Origin: Phaseolus vulgaris
Taxonomy: Eukaryota > Streptophyta > Magnoliopsida > Fabales > Fabaceae
Assembly (NCBI RefSeq): GCF_000499845.2
Contig: NC_023750.2
Location: forward strand, 28,941,652-29,005,651
Length of the DNA stretch: 64,000 nt
Direction of reading: 5' to 3'
Numbering within the stretch: position 1 is the first letter of the stretch; each line of letters starts with the position of its first letter. The notes below the pieces were generated by a model. That model was not told the DNA's origin. It saw nothing but the letters and a program-made list of their open reading frames with translations, and did no database searches. Shown piece by piece: positions 10,924 to 22,102 of the stretch. The position numbers and the translations under genes are program-made.

Positions 10924-12280
10924 TACTATGTATTTTACAATATTTTAACCCTTATCAATTGGGTAGTTGCTCTTTGCATTCTTTGAGTTTTATTGTCGTC
11001 TTTCTTAGATTTGTGTGCTTATTTTGATGTTGATTGAGTTGGTGACCTTACTCATCATAAGTTTACGACAGGTTTTTGCATATTTCTGTGAGACTTTATT
11101 ATCTCTTTGAAAAGCAAGAAACAAGATATTGTTTCTAATTCCTCTATTGAATTTGAATATCATGTCATGACTCTAACCAATACTAAGGTAGTTTAGTTGC
11201 ATTGACTTCTTTTTGAGATGGTTGTTTCGCTTTCTGGACCAAATCCTATATATTATGAAAACATGACTGTTATTCAAATTTATCATATTGAAATTGATTT
11301 TCATTTCACTCATCATCATCTTCAACATGGAGCCATTATATTACCTTTCATCTTTCCAACTATATGAATTACTAATTTATTAACAAAACCTCACTTTATT
11401 AAACATTTTCATTTTTTGACTAAAAACTTTTAAGGCTTTGTGTTAATGCATTATGAGTTTGATGGGGATTAGATAATATTAGTTAAGGTAGTTTAACCTT
11501 TTATATTATTGTTGTATTTATATACTTATATCTTTGTTGTGCATTTATCTTCGAACTTTCTATTATGGCTAATATAAAAAAACTCTATTTCTTTTCCTTT
11601 TCATATGTCATAATTGTTTGTTTCATTGTTATCAATTCCCTCATTGTCATATGGCTAGTGGTAGATATACCCTATTAAACATTAAAAATATTTTGGAATT
11701 GGACTTATGTAAGAGTGGTGATGCACTTTGACCTTTGGATGACTTCTAAATTTTGGCCTAAACAAATCAATTTTCCTATGAACTCCAAAATTTCTTTTTT
11801 TTTCTTTGCTGTATTTCAATTGTTGTTAGGAAGTTGTTTTAAAGATTGTATAGAAGGGTTTTTTTTTCAATAATTAGTGAAGCTCCTCTAGGGAAATTTT
11901 TTTTTATAAATTAAAAAAATTTCCTTAATCTGAATACATTTAAATGCTAAAGTTTAAAAAATGTTCTAGTTCAAAATTAAAATAACTTTAAACTAGAGGA
12001 TTTCACTATGTTGAGATCAAGCAAATTTAATAATTTATAGAATTGATTCCTTTCATAAAATCTTAATCAAGTACTAAAAAGAACTTACTATATAGTCTTG
12101 AAAGCTCATGACAACACAAAGGGAAGGAAGAAAAATAAGTTTTTGAGTTTGTAGGAAAAATAATGTGCTTAGGGAAAAGAGTAAGATGTAGATGTGAAGT
12201 TCACCGTATCTATTCCGTGAGTCTACTTCTGATGTACACATTTAATGTTGGGCACTTCTTCCTACACTTAAGAATCACAA
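10924..12280. other. Spacer without recognisable genes
   Basis: AT-rich sequence, with only short chance frames and no repeat boundaries that I can support. Confidence 0.5.
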
Positions 12281-13365
12281 TAGGGGGCGGATCATGCTGG
12301 TCGGCCTATAGCTCGCTACCAAAAAGTGCGGGGTGGACTCACTAATTTAGTCCCGGACCTGTTTAGGCCCGCCCTGCATAACTCACGGGCAATAGTGGGG
12401 CGGGCGGGTTGGATCGCTGACCCGCATAAATAAATAATTATTTTTTTTGTAAAAACAACTCATACCCCATTTATCAATTATTGCAGTGTGACATTTATTT
12501 TATTTTATTTAAAAAAAATTGAATTTAATACTACAAGAAGAATTTTGTTTTATTTTAATCATTTAAAGGAGTTAGTTTTTTATCAACAATAAAAAATAAA
12601 TAAATAAGAATCATTTTAGGGTGATCCAACTCATGTACAAAATCGCACAGAAACAAATAACCCCTCCCCGGAAGTTTGCGACTAAATTCTTACTAGAACA
12701 AATACAGTTTGACCAACCTAAATAAATCAATTATTTTTAATCGAATATATACAAACCAGGGGATCCAGACACCAGTCAGAAAAGGAAAAACAAACAGAAT
12801 GGACTTTAGAGGTTACCCAAGACCAGGCCTTTAGTTGAGCCATGGAGTTAGTATGAAGAGTGACAGTGAATTTAGTTTTAATTAAAGTCTTATATTTAAA
12901 ATTTGTTAATAAAAAAAATAATATAATGAAAAGATTTCAAAAGGATAGTTAAAAAATTAATTATCTTCATTAAAATATTTTATAGCAAAACTGTGATAAT
13001 ATATTTTTATATATTTACATACATATATAGGAAAAATAGATGCAAAGAAAAACTTTAATTATTTTTAATCAAGTCTTCTAACAATTCTTATACTTGAATT
13101 TATATTTTTATCTTAATTAAATGAATTGAAACATGGATGCAATTTTAATTTTTCACTAGTAGGAATAAGTTTTTTTGTATATTAATGAAATTTTAATTTT
13201 TGAAAAAAATATATTTTTTTATACAGGCTGGCTCGCAGATCCGTGGGTCACCTCTTATGGAAGCGAGTCAGTAAAATGAGTTTGCACTTGTTACATGGGG
13301 TAGGCCAATCCAACCCGCATTATGTGGGCAAACGTGAGGCGGGCCAGCTTGCATTCCCACCCCTA
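12281..13365. mobile_element. Degenerate hAT-like non-autonomous element
   Basis: Two GC-rich arms face each other: TAGGGGGCGGATCATGCTGG at the left, and at the right a segment whose complement begins TAGGGGTGGGAATGCAAGC. Both continue with GGGCGGGTT/GACCCGC-type words and enclose about 800 bp of AT-rich sequence. Ends like TAGGGGTGG are common on plant hAT elements. No clean 8-bp duplication was found, so the termini have probably decayed and the boundaries are approximate. Confidence 0.5.
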
Positions 13366-13639
13366 CCTGCGCCTACATGCCTTCTTCCTGCATCTCCCTA
13401 TAAGAAACAAATGACAAATTTACCCTTTTCTTCATCTTCTCCATGGAGCACTCATATTCCCTTTCTCATCCGTAACAACCCCACCTCAAACTTCCACCGC
13501 CGCAACTCCCCATTTCTAATGCCATCACCGTAATAGCGCCCACCTCCAGTGCCACGGTCACAACACCTTCCATATCCAGCGTCACTCTCGCAGAAAAGAA
13601 AAATTGTGTTCTGGATTAATGCGAAATATAAAAAAGAAA

Positions 13640-14015
13640 GTATTTTGACAAAATTTGAAATACAAATTTTTTAGTATTTCAAATAGTAATTTTTATTATT
13701 TTGGATTGTACAATTCAGAATAAAAAATAATTTACATTTTATATTGTAGAATTAAGAATAAAAACTTTTTATTTTGAATTATATAATTCAAAATACAAAA
13801 TTTTATTTTAAATTTTACAATTCAAAATATAATTATGGTTTTTATTACGGATTATAAAATTCAAAATACAAAAATTTGTATTTCGGATTCTACAATTCAA
13901 AATGATTTTTTTTTCAAATTAATCCAAAATGTAAATTTTTTTATTTCAGGTGGTAGAATTCAAAATACAAATATTTTATTCCAAATTGTAAAATTTAGAA
14001 TAAGAAATTTTAATA
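13640..14015. repeat. Degenerate ~36-bp AT-rich minisatellite
   Basis: The word AATTCAAAATA (with variants) recurs about every 34-39 bases at roughly 13712, 13749, 13785, 13819, 13858, 13893, 13956 and 13991. Half-units are partly inverted (TTTTGAATT), so single strands could fold. Confidence 0.7.
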
Positions 14016-14059
14016 TTTTTGAAAATGTGGTGTTAGAAAAAACTATAAAAGTATAATAA

Positions 14060-15640
14060 GATTTTTCCTTTAATGTTTAATGGTCCCCTTTAATTTTTAA
14101 TGGAGTAGTTATGTGAACCAACACATATGATAATGAAGGGTCATAAAGATTCTTCGATATCTATAATCATTAATTGAGCCCCAAAATAATGTTTTATTTA
14201 CAAACTCTAACTCAAAAACTTCCTTTTTTTTTAAAAAAAAATTCTTCCTCCACCTCTGAACTTTTCCAGTGCACCTTGATATTAATCGTCAAAAGTTAAA
14301 TTTAACATTTTTAAAAAATTTATAATCCTAAATGAAACATAACCTTACCTTTTTTAAATAATCTCAGTTGTAGCCTTTTATATCCCTTTTAACCACAACA
14401 CTTTCATTTTTCTCCAGTTGTAATGTTTAACAGAACATTTTCATCATTTGAGCACATGTGAAAGGGATGACGGGAAGATTCTTTGTATTCAATGTTCTCC
14501 CATGCAAAGATAAATTTGTTTAGTGTACTTAATTTTTGCACCTCGTTGGTTTTTTTTTTCTAGGTTTTGGGATTTCCAGAAGAATGACTTAAAATATAGA
14601 AAAATAAAATTTTGCTTTTTCTCAAACTAATAATAAAAATAAACATATTTTTTTAAATATCTTTATGTATTATTTTATTTACTTTTTTCATTATTTTAAA
14701 AAAAATAATTTAATCATTATTAACTTATATTTTTATGACACAAGTTAACTCAAATAACTTAATATTCTTATTTAGTTTTTTTTAACATTTAAAAATAAAC
14801 AACATAAAAAAAATAAAAAATAAAAGAGAATCAATTTAAATGTGACATTTTACTAACTTCGTCTTTTTTTATAGAAAACCTTATTAATATAGATTAGATG
14901 TTTTATTAATTTTAGTTTATGCTTCAATTGAAAGGTATTATTGAAATTAAAGAAAAAGTATGTATGGATAGGAAAGTATGAGATTTTTTTTTAAAAGATG
15001 ACAAAGATAAAGAAGAGCGGCTCACATCCATCTGGTTTGCCATCCGTACGTATCCCTATTGAGAGGTTGTTATTTTGGTGAGAAGATAAACTACTTCAAG
15101 AAAATTCAATTGTAAAAATTTGTCTCAATCTAAAATAGTTCCAACAAACTCTCTGATCAATAAAAATTCGTCTCAATCTAGAATTGTATCTTAACTTTGA
15201 CCCAGAACCATAGACTTTATGAGCTAAATCAATAAAAATAGTTTTCAATCTATCAACCTCTCCCTATGCTGGCTTTCCGAATAATTTATATTTATATTTT
15301 TCAATAAGATGAGTTTTATATTTAATATTTTCAAAACTTAAAATAAAAAATAATCTCATGCCGTTAGGACTCATGGTCCCTACCACCGATTTTCTGATTT
15401 TAGGAATAGATTTCTTTTATTACCTGAATCAAGTCACTCACTACTTTCCTGAATATTCGCTCAGATTTATATTTTTTTTTTGCATTTTAAGTTTTAAAAT
15501 TTTAATTTTAAACTAATCTCAACCTTTGAGTGATTAAAATGGTAACTATATAGTCACTTTACTCTAAAGTGATAAGTTCACTTTAAATAAACTTAATCCG
15601 AAAATAAAAAAATAAAATAATTAAAAAATAGTTTTTTCGT
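14060..15640. other. AT-rich spacer, nothing recognised
   Basis: Long A and T runs, no credible frame and no terminal repeats. Confidence 0.5.
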
Positions 15641-15659
15641 GTTTTCGTGTGGGGTAGGG

Positions 15660-16110
15660 GTCTAGAAAACTATTGAGAGGATTCGTCTTCTTTCTTTCTA
15701 TCGGTCGGTGTACTGCTCTTCAACTTCTTCCCTTGTTTTTTCCTAATCTCAACTCTCGCTTTCCTAGTCATTTCCGAATGAGGGTATACGCAGAAGGCAC
15801 TCCGACGTTCAAGTCAGCAAAAAGGTTCGGTACTCGGTTGACAAAGTACTGTCAATAATGACGTACCTAATTCTTGGAATATGTGCTATTTATATTACCT
15901 TTAGTGGACCTTCCTTGTTGGGTCGGATTAGGGTTGGACCGTGCTTAGGGCTGCATTACCTAACTCTTAATCACGGATTAACTTTGCTGACCTTGGTTTA
16001 GCGTAAATGGATTCGAGTTGTCGGTCGGTCCATCGGATGTGGATCTTGATTATATAGAGTCCGAAATATTACCTCTGTCATACTGTCCTCACTGATAATT
16101 TTGTATAATT
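15660..16110 (-). mobile_element. Fragment of a Ty3/gypsy-type LTR
   Basis: A GC-richer island in AT-rich DNA. It contains the complement of TGACTTGAACGTCGGAGTGC at 15797-15816, the motif also found in the T1 LTRs and near the end of the T2 LTR. About 70 bases further on is a CTATTTATATTACC-like stretch placed much as in the T1 LTR. No partner LTR or coding part is attached, so it is a relic and its ends are approximate. Confidence 0.45.
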
Positions 16111-16354
16111 TATTATTATATTATTCTAAAAATTTAAGAAAGATGAAGATAATAAAAAAAATCCGTAAACTACACGATAATATTCCATCTAATTGACAGA
16201 TGGATTTATTTATTTTTCTTATATCTTTTATGGCTTTGTTCGTGATTTAAAAATAAGCATTGCTTCTTGTTGCTACCAAAGTCAAGATTTTTTGGAAAAA
16301 GAATCAGCCTATTGTTTTATGTCAATTGATAAAAACAATCCATAACATATAAGG

Positions 16355-16510
16355 CAAAATAAATAAAAATTTCTCTAAATGATATACTTATAAAATTTAT
16401 GTGTTAAAAAAAAACATAAGATAAAGATATCTATGAACTTATTTTTTGGAACACATATTTAAACAAGGTTGTAGAAGTATATCATTTGGAAAAAAATTTA
16501 TTTATTTTGA
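16355..16510. mobile_element. Fold-back element / MITE
   Basis: The left arm starting CAAAATAAATAAAAATTT and the right arm (complement starting CAAAATAAATAAATTT) match over about 35 bases including AAATGATATACTT, then again less well (TATGTGTT). Nearly the whole 156 bp can form one hairpin. No target duplication is certain. Confidence 0.6.
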
Positions 16511-17159
16511 CAATTCCTTGAACGGACAAATAAATTAAATATCGTGACTCTGTGACAAAACTATGCACGTACAAAAATATCCAATGTCTATTGTGTAGTA
16601 AAGCCAAAGATATACCCATTTAGGGAAAGTAACAAAAATTTAAAACTGATTCTTTTACACCACAAATATTTTATAGTGTTCGGAAAATATCAATGCCTAA
16701 AGTACTTTTGCTTTCTATTTCAAAGAATAAAAAGACTAAACTCAATAAACTATAACATATTTGGAGTGATAACATAAAATTATTAATATTTTGTTTAAAG
16801 TTTGGGATTCATACTCATAATTAGTTAGAATGTATTAATTTAAGCAATGTGACAAATTATCTTTTTTTAATATGAAGATTGTATTTTTTAACTTTCTTAC
16901 AAATCAAACAAAATCTATAATTAAATTTGTTTTTATACTATTTGGAATTTAGAACGAGAAATGATTATCTTGCCAAAATAACATTGATAATATCTTAGGT
17001 TCATTTTTACATCTTGTGATCTTATAAAAATTTCACCAATTTTTGTGATCATTATCTTTTCGTTTATCAAATTTTGTTTATGGTGTTTTTTTTTAAAAAA
17101 AAAAATTATAACAAACAATTTTTAAAAAAATATTTTTATAATTTTTTAATAAATTATGG

Positions 17160-17735
17160 TGATAAATCGTGTATTTTAAAAAATATCTAATTAATTCATT
17201 GGAATCAATTTAACTAAATTATATTTAAATTTTGTATATTACATTTAGGACAAAAATAGGTTAGATGGCCTGTTGGAGGCCTACGGCCTTAAGGCTTGGC
17301 CCATTTTTAAAAAGGTTTAGGCATTTCAAAAATCCCTTTTAATAAAAAATAGTTGGATTTTATATAATAATACATATTATATAAATATATATAACCATTA
17401 GTATTAATAATAAAAAGTAATTGTAAATTTAAAATTTTTAAGAATATATGGATTCAGGAGTGTCACGTTATTATTGATTCATATTTATAAAGTAATACAA
17501 AATTTATTACTTTATTAAATATAAATATCTCACATATATATATATATATAACAAGTAAAAAATTATAACAGTAATAACTGGAATAAAGAAACACAATGTT
17601 CGGTCTATCACTCTTTAAATTACAAAATATTTAATTTCTCTCAAATTTATATTACTTATGGAAAAAAACAAACTGGTTACATTTTCACTATTTTTAGAAA
17701 TATATTTGATGTCATTTGAGAAAGAGGATGACAAA
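17160..17735. repeat. Duplication unit A
   Basis: Aligns with 19330-21720 (unit B), starting at GATAAATCGTGTATTTT and continuing through GAGGCCTACGGCCTTA to CTCAAATTTATATTACTT. It lacks the MITE insertions present in unit B and so shows the empty sites. No coding content. Confidence 0.75.
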
Positions 17736-17771
17736 TATATTTATTTTTTATTGTTCCTATATGCCAATACA

Positions 17772-17814
17772 GTCCCACATCGCTAAGGAATCGAGGCCAA
17801 TGACAGTTTATATA
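17772..17814 (+). promoter_or_regulatory. snRNA-type promoter (USE plus TATA box)
   Basis: GTCCCACATCG at 17772-17782 is a perfect core of the plant snRNA upstream sequence element. TTTATATA follows at 17807-17814, leaving 24 bases between them. In plants that short spacing is typical of Pol III snRNA promoters such as U6 and U3; Pol II snRNA genes have about 10 bases more. Confidence 0.6.
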
Positions 17815-17836
17815 CTCCTCCTCCCTTCATCCTTCA

Positions 17837-17935
17837 TCCTTCGAGACGCCGTTTAAGGACAAAATCGTGACGGAGCACCGACCTCCAAAGCGGACAATAC
17901 CTCGGATGACCCTAGCGATGCTGTCGTTTATAGGA
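17837..17935 (+). ncRNA. Possible RNA gene or SINE-like unit downstream of the snRNA-type promoter
   Basis: The GC-richer stretch after the TATA box contains GACGCCGTTTAAGGAC and CCAAAGCGGACAATAC. It is not U6, U3, U1, U2, U4, U5 or 7SL by any start I recognise. From memory, a USE and TATA followed by a CAAAG(C/A)GGACAATAT word occurs dispersed in many dicot genomes, which points to a repeated transcription unit. No oligo-T terminator follows closely, the end is a guess, and transcription is not demonstrated. Confidence 0.35.
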
Positions 17936-17939
17936 TGTT

Positions 17940-19329
17940 CTAATCCATGTATAAAAATATTTAAAATTGGACACACCAAAAAGTTACTCTTGTGTTGTTT
18001 TTCTAAATGAAGTTTTATTGCAGAAGTCTAGTAAGCTACTCCCATTTTTGTATCAGCAATAATCTAGTTATCCAACGAGCTACTCTAACCATATCATATT
18101 GCTCATGCCATATGGAAAACCGACTTTTATTTGGAAAGTTGCCAAAGGCCACCCATGGGGACGAATTTAATTTTTTTTTCTCAAAATATGATTAAAGCTG
18201 ATTTCATAAATTTTGTGAAATAACTAAATAATCCTAATAAAATATTTAGCAAGATTGAAATTTTGACAAAAATAAAGTAGAAGGATAACAATACAACACA
18301 CAAGTGTTGGGATTGAAATAGCTTTGCAAATCTCTTTTGGTATTGTTACTTACAAATTATATATTTATTCAAGTTCACTATTATAGCCAAACCAAATCAA
18401 TTTCTTGCATCAAGGTTATACATAACCATAAACTATCATAATCAGTTCTTTGCATCATAATAACTTACTTTTACATTAAGATGCAACAATTCAAGTCAAA
18501 TACTCAACTTCATTCGTGTACATGAACTCACCTTTCGATCCCATTCATGCTCCAAGGACATCAATGGTCGTTCCTCAGCATTAAGCAGTAAGTATACTAT
18601 CAAACCAATAGAATTTAAATCTAAAAAAAAACATGTATTAAAAAATAACAATAACTCAAGAAATATCACATTGTTTTCCAATCCAAACTGGATAGATTTA
18701 GGAACTCATAGTAAATCTTACAATAAAGCACAAAGATGAGAAGCTAAAAAAAACAAACATAGATTATCATTATTTAGATACCACTATAATGACCATCTTT
18801 TGGTATTTATATATTTGGCCACTAAATGAGTTTTTATATATTTAGTTTCTAAATTGATTGTTAAGTTAATTTTTATATAATTGGTCACTAAATTAGTTTT
18901 ATATAATTGGTTGGTAAAATAGTTTTTATTTATTTGGTAACATTTCTATCTAAATTGGTTTCTGTTTAGAATAGTTAAATTGGTTTTTGAATTAGAATAT
19001 TATTTACCAAAATTTAGTTATTTACTATTATTAGATTTTAAATTAGTTTGTAATTAAATTATTGACTAATTTTATTATTTTAAAGTCTAATAAGTTAGTT
19101 TTAAACTATTTTTTCTTATAATGTAATATTCAACTAACTAAAATATTAAAATTTAAAGAAAATCAAAACACAAACTTCTTTTTTAAGAGTTTCGTAACAT
19201 TGATTTTCTAGTATAAATACTTTGTGAAACCTAAATAAATATTTTTATAAATATTCCTTTAAGAGAGAAGAGTAAATGTTTTGAAATTTATAAAAGTCAT
19301 GTATCTTCATATTAAAGAGAATTGTCCCA
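17940..19329. other. AT-rich spacer with a loose tandem repeat
   Basis: No gene recognised. At about 18790-18975 the phrase TTGGTCACTAAATTAGTTTT and variants recur roughly every 35-40 bases, as in subterminal repeats of some plant DNA transposons. No termini were found. Confidence 0.4.
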
Positions 19330-20170
19330 AAATTGACATAGTTGGTAATAAATCGTGTATTTTCAAAATAGCTAATTAATTAATCTATTAGAATCAATTT
19401 ATATTTAAATTTTAAAATTAGTTCGTATTTAGGTGCTGTTTGTTTCTAAGCAAGAAAATGAAAAAGTTTTCTGTACATGAATAAAACATGAAAAATGAGA
19501 TAACAAATAATACAAATCACGAAAAACGATACGTACAACTTTCCTTAAGAAAGAATAGTGAAGAAAGTTGCTTTATAATTTATATTAATCATTATTTTAA
19601 ACTAAAATTATTATTATTTTTATTTAAAATAGGATTACAATTAAAATATAAAATATAATTAAAATTGTACAAAAATTATTATTATAAAATAACATAATTA
19701 ATCATATTATATATATAGTAAATTATAAATAATAATAATAATAAATATATTTTTAATAAAAAATAAATTTATATAATAATAATTATATTAATTATAAAAA
19801 ATAAAGATAAAAGAATAATGTTATTTAATTCATAAATTAATTAATCCAATTAATTTTTTAACAATTTTTAAATACAAGGATAAATTTGTAAATTTATATT
19901 TTTATCAATTAAAAAATATTATTTCAATCACACATATCACATCAGTCACACATCTTCATAAACTTTTTTTACACTTTCTACTATATTTACCTTAATCCAA
20001 ACAACCTCACTTTCTTCACACAGATTTCCCTTCAAATCATCTCAAATCCACAACTTCAAAGCCACTCCCTAATCCAAACAAAGCATTAGTCAAATTGATA
20101 TTTCGTATATCACATTTAGGACTAAAAAGAGCTTAGGCAGCTTATTTGAGGCCTACGACCTTACTCTCTA

Positions 20171-20535
20171 GGTAATTGCTTCCAGCACCATATCACTGCA
20201 CCCAATCACAGGGGAAAAACCGAAAATACCCTTAAAAAATGGGGTACTTATAAAATTACATTCCATACCCCATTTTCCAGAACACAATAATCTCTTCTGG
20301 ATAAAATTTTTCGGAATATATTATTTTCAGTTCTGGATTTTTTTATCCAGAATGAGATTTTGATTTTTTTCCGGATTTTTATATCCGAAACACAAAATTC
20401 TCTTATGGATTTATTTTTCCAGAATGCATTATTTTTAATTCCAGATTTTCATTTTCGAAACAAAGGGTATTTTCAAAATTTCAAAAATTATGTTGGGTGC
20501 AGGTTCAAAAGTGTTGGTTGCAGGGAGCATTTGCC
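20171..20535. mobile_element. MITE 1 (9-bp target duplication)
   Basis: 365 bp between two copies of TACTCTCTA (20162-20170 and 20536-20544). Ends GGTAATTGC and, on the complement, GGCAAATGC form short inverted repeats. The inside has repeated TTCTGGAT/ATCCAGAA words that can pair. A 9-bp duplication fits Mutator-type transposition. Confidence 0.8.
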
Positions 20536-20566
20536 TACTCTCTAAAGGCTTTGCTCATTTTTAAAA

Positions 20567-20907
20567 GGGTGTTTGTTCCTATAATGCTACATTTTTTCTT
20601 TTTGCACCACTACATTCTTCAAAATATCTTAAATATCTTTAATAATTTTGGATAATTTTAAGTAAAAGGTGTTTTCAGAATAACAAATTCAAAAAATAAA
20701 AAGAAAAGAATTTTAGAATATTTTTTCTGGAACATATTTTTTGACTTCTAGTAAATCTGGAATTAATAAAATGTGTTTAAGAAAGTAGGTTTTGGAAACA
20801 TTTCAAAAAGAACAATTTGAAAATAAATTTTAAAAAGGATAAAATAGTATTTTCCAAAAGTGAAGGGGTGTCGGGAGAACTTTGTTGGGGTGTAAGAAGA
20901 AGCAACC
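20567..20907. mobile_element. MITE 2 (9-bp target duplication)
   Basis: 341 bp between two copies of TTTTTAAAA (20558-20566 and 20908-20916). Ends GGGTGTTTGTTCC and, on the complement, GGTTGCTTCTTCTTAC are related to those of MITE 3. Unit A has the unoccupied TTTTTAAAA site. Confidence 0.75.
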
Positions 20908-20934
20908 TTTTTAAAAAGGCTATGTTTAGACATT

Positions 20935-21286
20935 GGTAGTTTATTCCTGCACTCCTACATTTTTCTTTCCGCACTCCCACAATGTCGCGCAAAGACAAAA
21001 TCGTCCCTCTATAAAAATTGTACATTTTTTTTTGCATTCCAGAGTACGAAATCCGGTAAATTTTTGGATTGACACTTCCATTAAATTTTCGGATTGGCAC
21101 GTCCGGTAATCTCCCAGATCGGTGCTTCCGTTAGTATATGAATGACAGATTTAATCCAAAATAAAAAAATGCAGAACATCCATAATCCGAATTGATGAAT
21201 TCTTAGCACACTTCCAATCCCGTTTCGGTATTTATAAAATTATGGGGTGCAGAAAGAAAAATATAGGAGTGCAGGAAGAAACTGCC
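20935..21286. mobile_element. MITE 3 (9-bp target duplication, long inverted ends)
   Basis: 352 bp. About 35 terminal bases are inverted repeats: GGTAGTTTATTCCTGCACTC at the left and GGCAGTTTCTTCCTGCACTC on the complement at the right. Flanks TTAGACATT (20926-20934) and TTAAACATT (21287-21295) match at 8 of 9 positions. The unoccupied site is visible in unit A. Confidence 0.85.
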
Positions 21287-21804
21287 TTAAACATTTCAAA
21301 AATGCCTTTTAACCAAAAAATAGTTGGAATTTATATATTATACATGTTATGTAAATATATAACCCATTAATATTGATTATAAAAAGTTATGTAATTTTTT
21401 TTTTAAATATATGGATTTAGGAGTGACACGTTATCATAGACTCATATTTCCATTCCTATTGATAAAGTAATACAAAATTTATTAGTTTATTGAATTAAAT
21501 ATCATATAAAACACGTAAAAAAAATAACAGTAATAACTAAAATAAAAATCACCACAATGTTTGGTCTATCATTTTTAAATTACAAAATGTTTAATTTCTT
21601 TCAAATTTACATTACTTGATAAAAGAAATTTTGGATAAACCAAATTGTTTACAGATTGGCATTCACAGTTCTTGAAGATATAACTTTGTCATTTGAGTAA
21701 AAAGGTGGCAATTTATTCGTTTTCCCACTAAAGTTGAATATAGTTATTAAATTTAATAATGTTTGACATTTTGATTTAATTAATTACGATTTATTGGAAT
21801 CTCA

Positions 21805-22102
21805 TAATATAAAATAGAACAAAGAAGAACAAAAGAGAGAAAAAAGATTGGATATGAGAAAAAATATCTATTCTATTTTTTTATTGGAATAAAAGAAAAT
21901 GGTTTAAATAAATACAAACAATACACTCTTTATAAGTCTAGTTAAAGAGAGAGAATGGAAACAAAGAGTCAATCAATAAATATTAGAATAAAAAATGACA
22001 AAATAAAGGTTACACACCTCTATAGAGAGAAACAACTAAGAATTGTAAAATACACAATTGGTAAGCTTCCTTCTAGAAGTCTTGTATCCATATCCTTTAA
22101 TA
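21805..22102 (-). repeat. C1 3' LTR
   Basis: About 298 bp matching 43013-43315, including the shared CTTGTATCCATATCC at its right side. In minus orientation it follows the RNase H region and a purine-rich GTGAAGGGA. Confidence 0.75.

Larger units (their letters stand above)
19330..21720. repeat. Duplication unit B, expanded by insertions
   Basis: The backbone matches unit A (17160-17735): GTGTATTTTCAAAATAGC near 19350, GAGGCCTACGACCTTA near 20150, then TCAAAAATGCCTTTT from 21296 to the CTCAAATTTACATTACTT-like end. Length beyond unit A is explained by the MITEs at 20171, 20567 and 20935 and by an AT-rich insertion of about 650 bp (roughly 19435-20090) with GCTGTTTGTTT / AAACAAAGC ends that may be a further transposon. 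Confidence 0.7.

Noticed and set aside
19435..20090. A fourth transposon in duplication unit B
   Set aside because: GCTGTTTGTTT and AAACAAAGC ends hint at inverted repeats, but no 8-bp duplication fits, so it is only mentioned within unit B.
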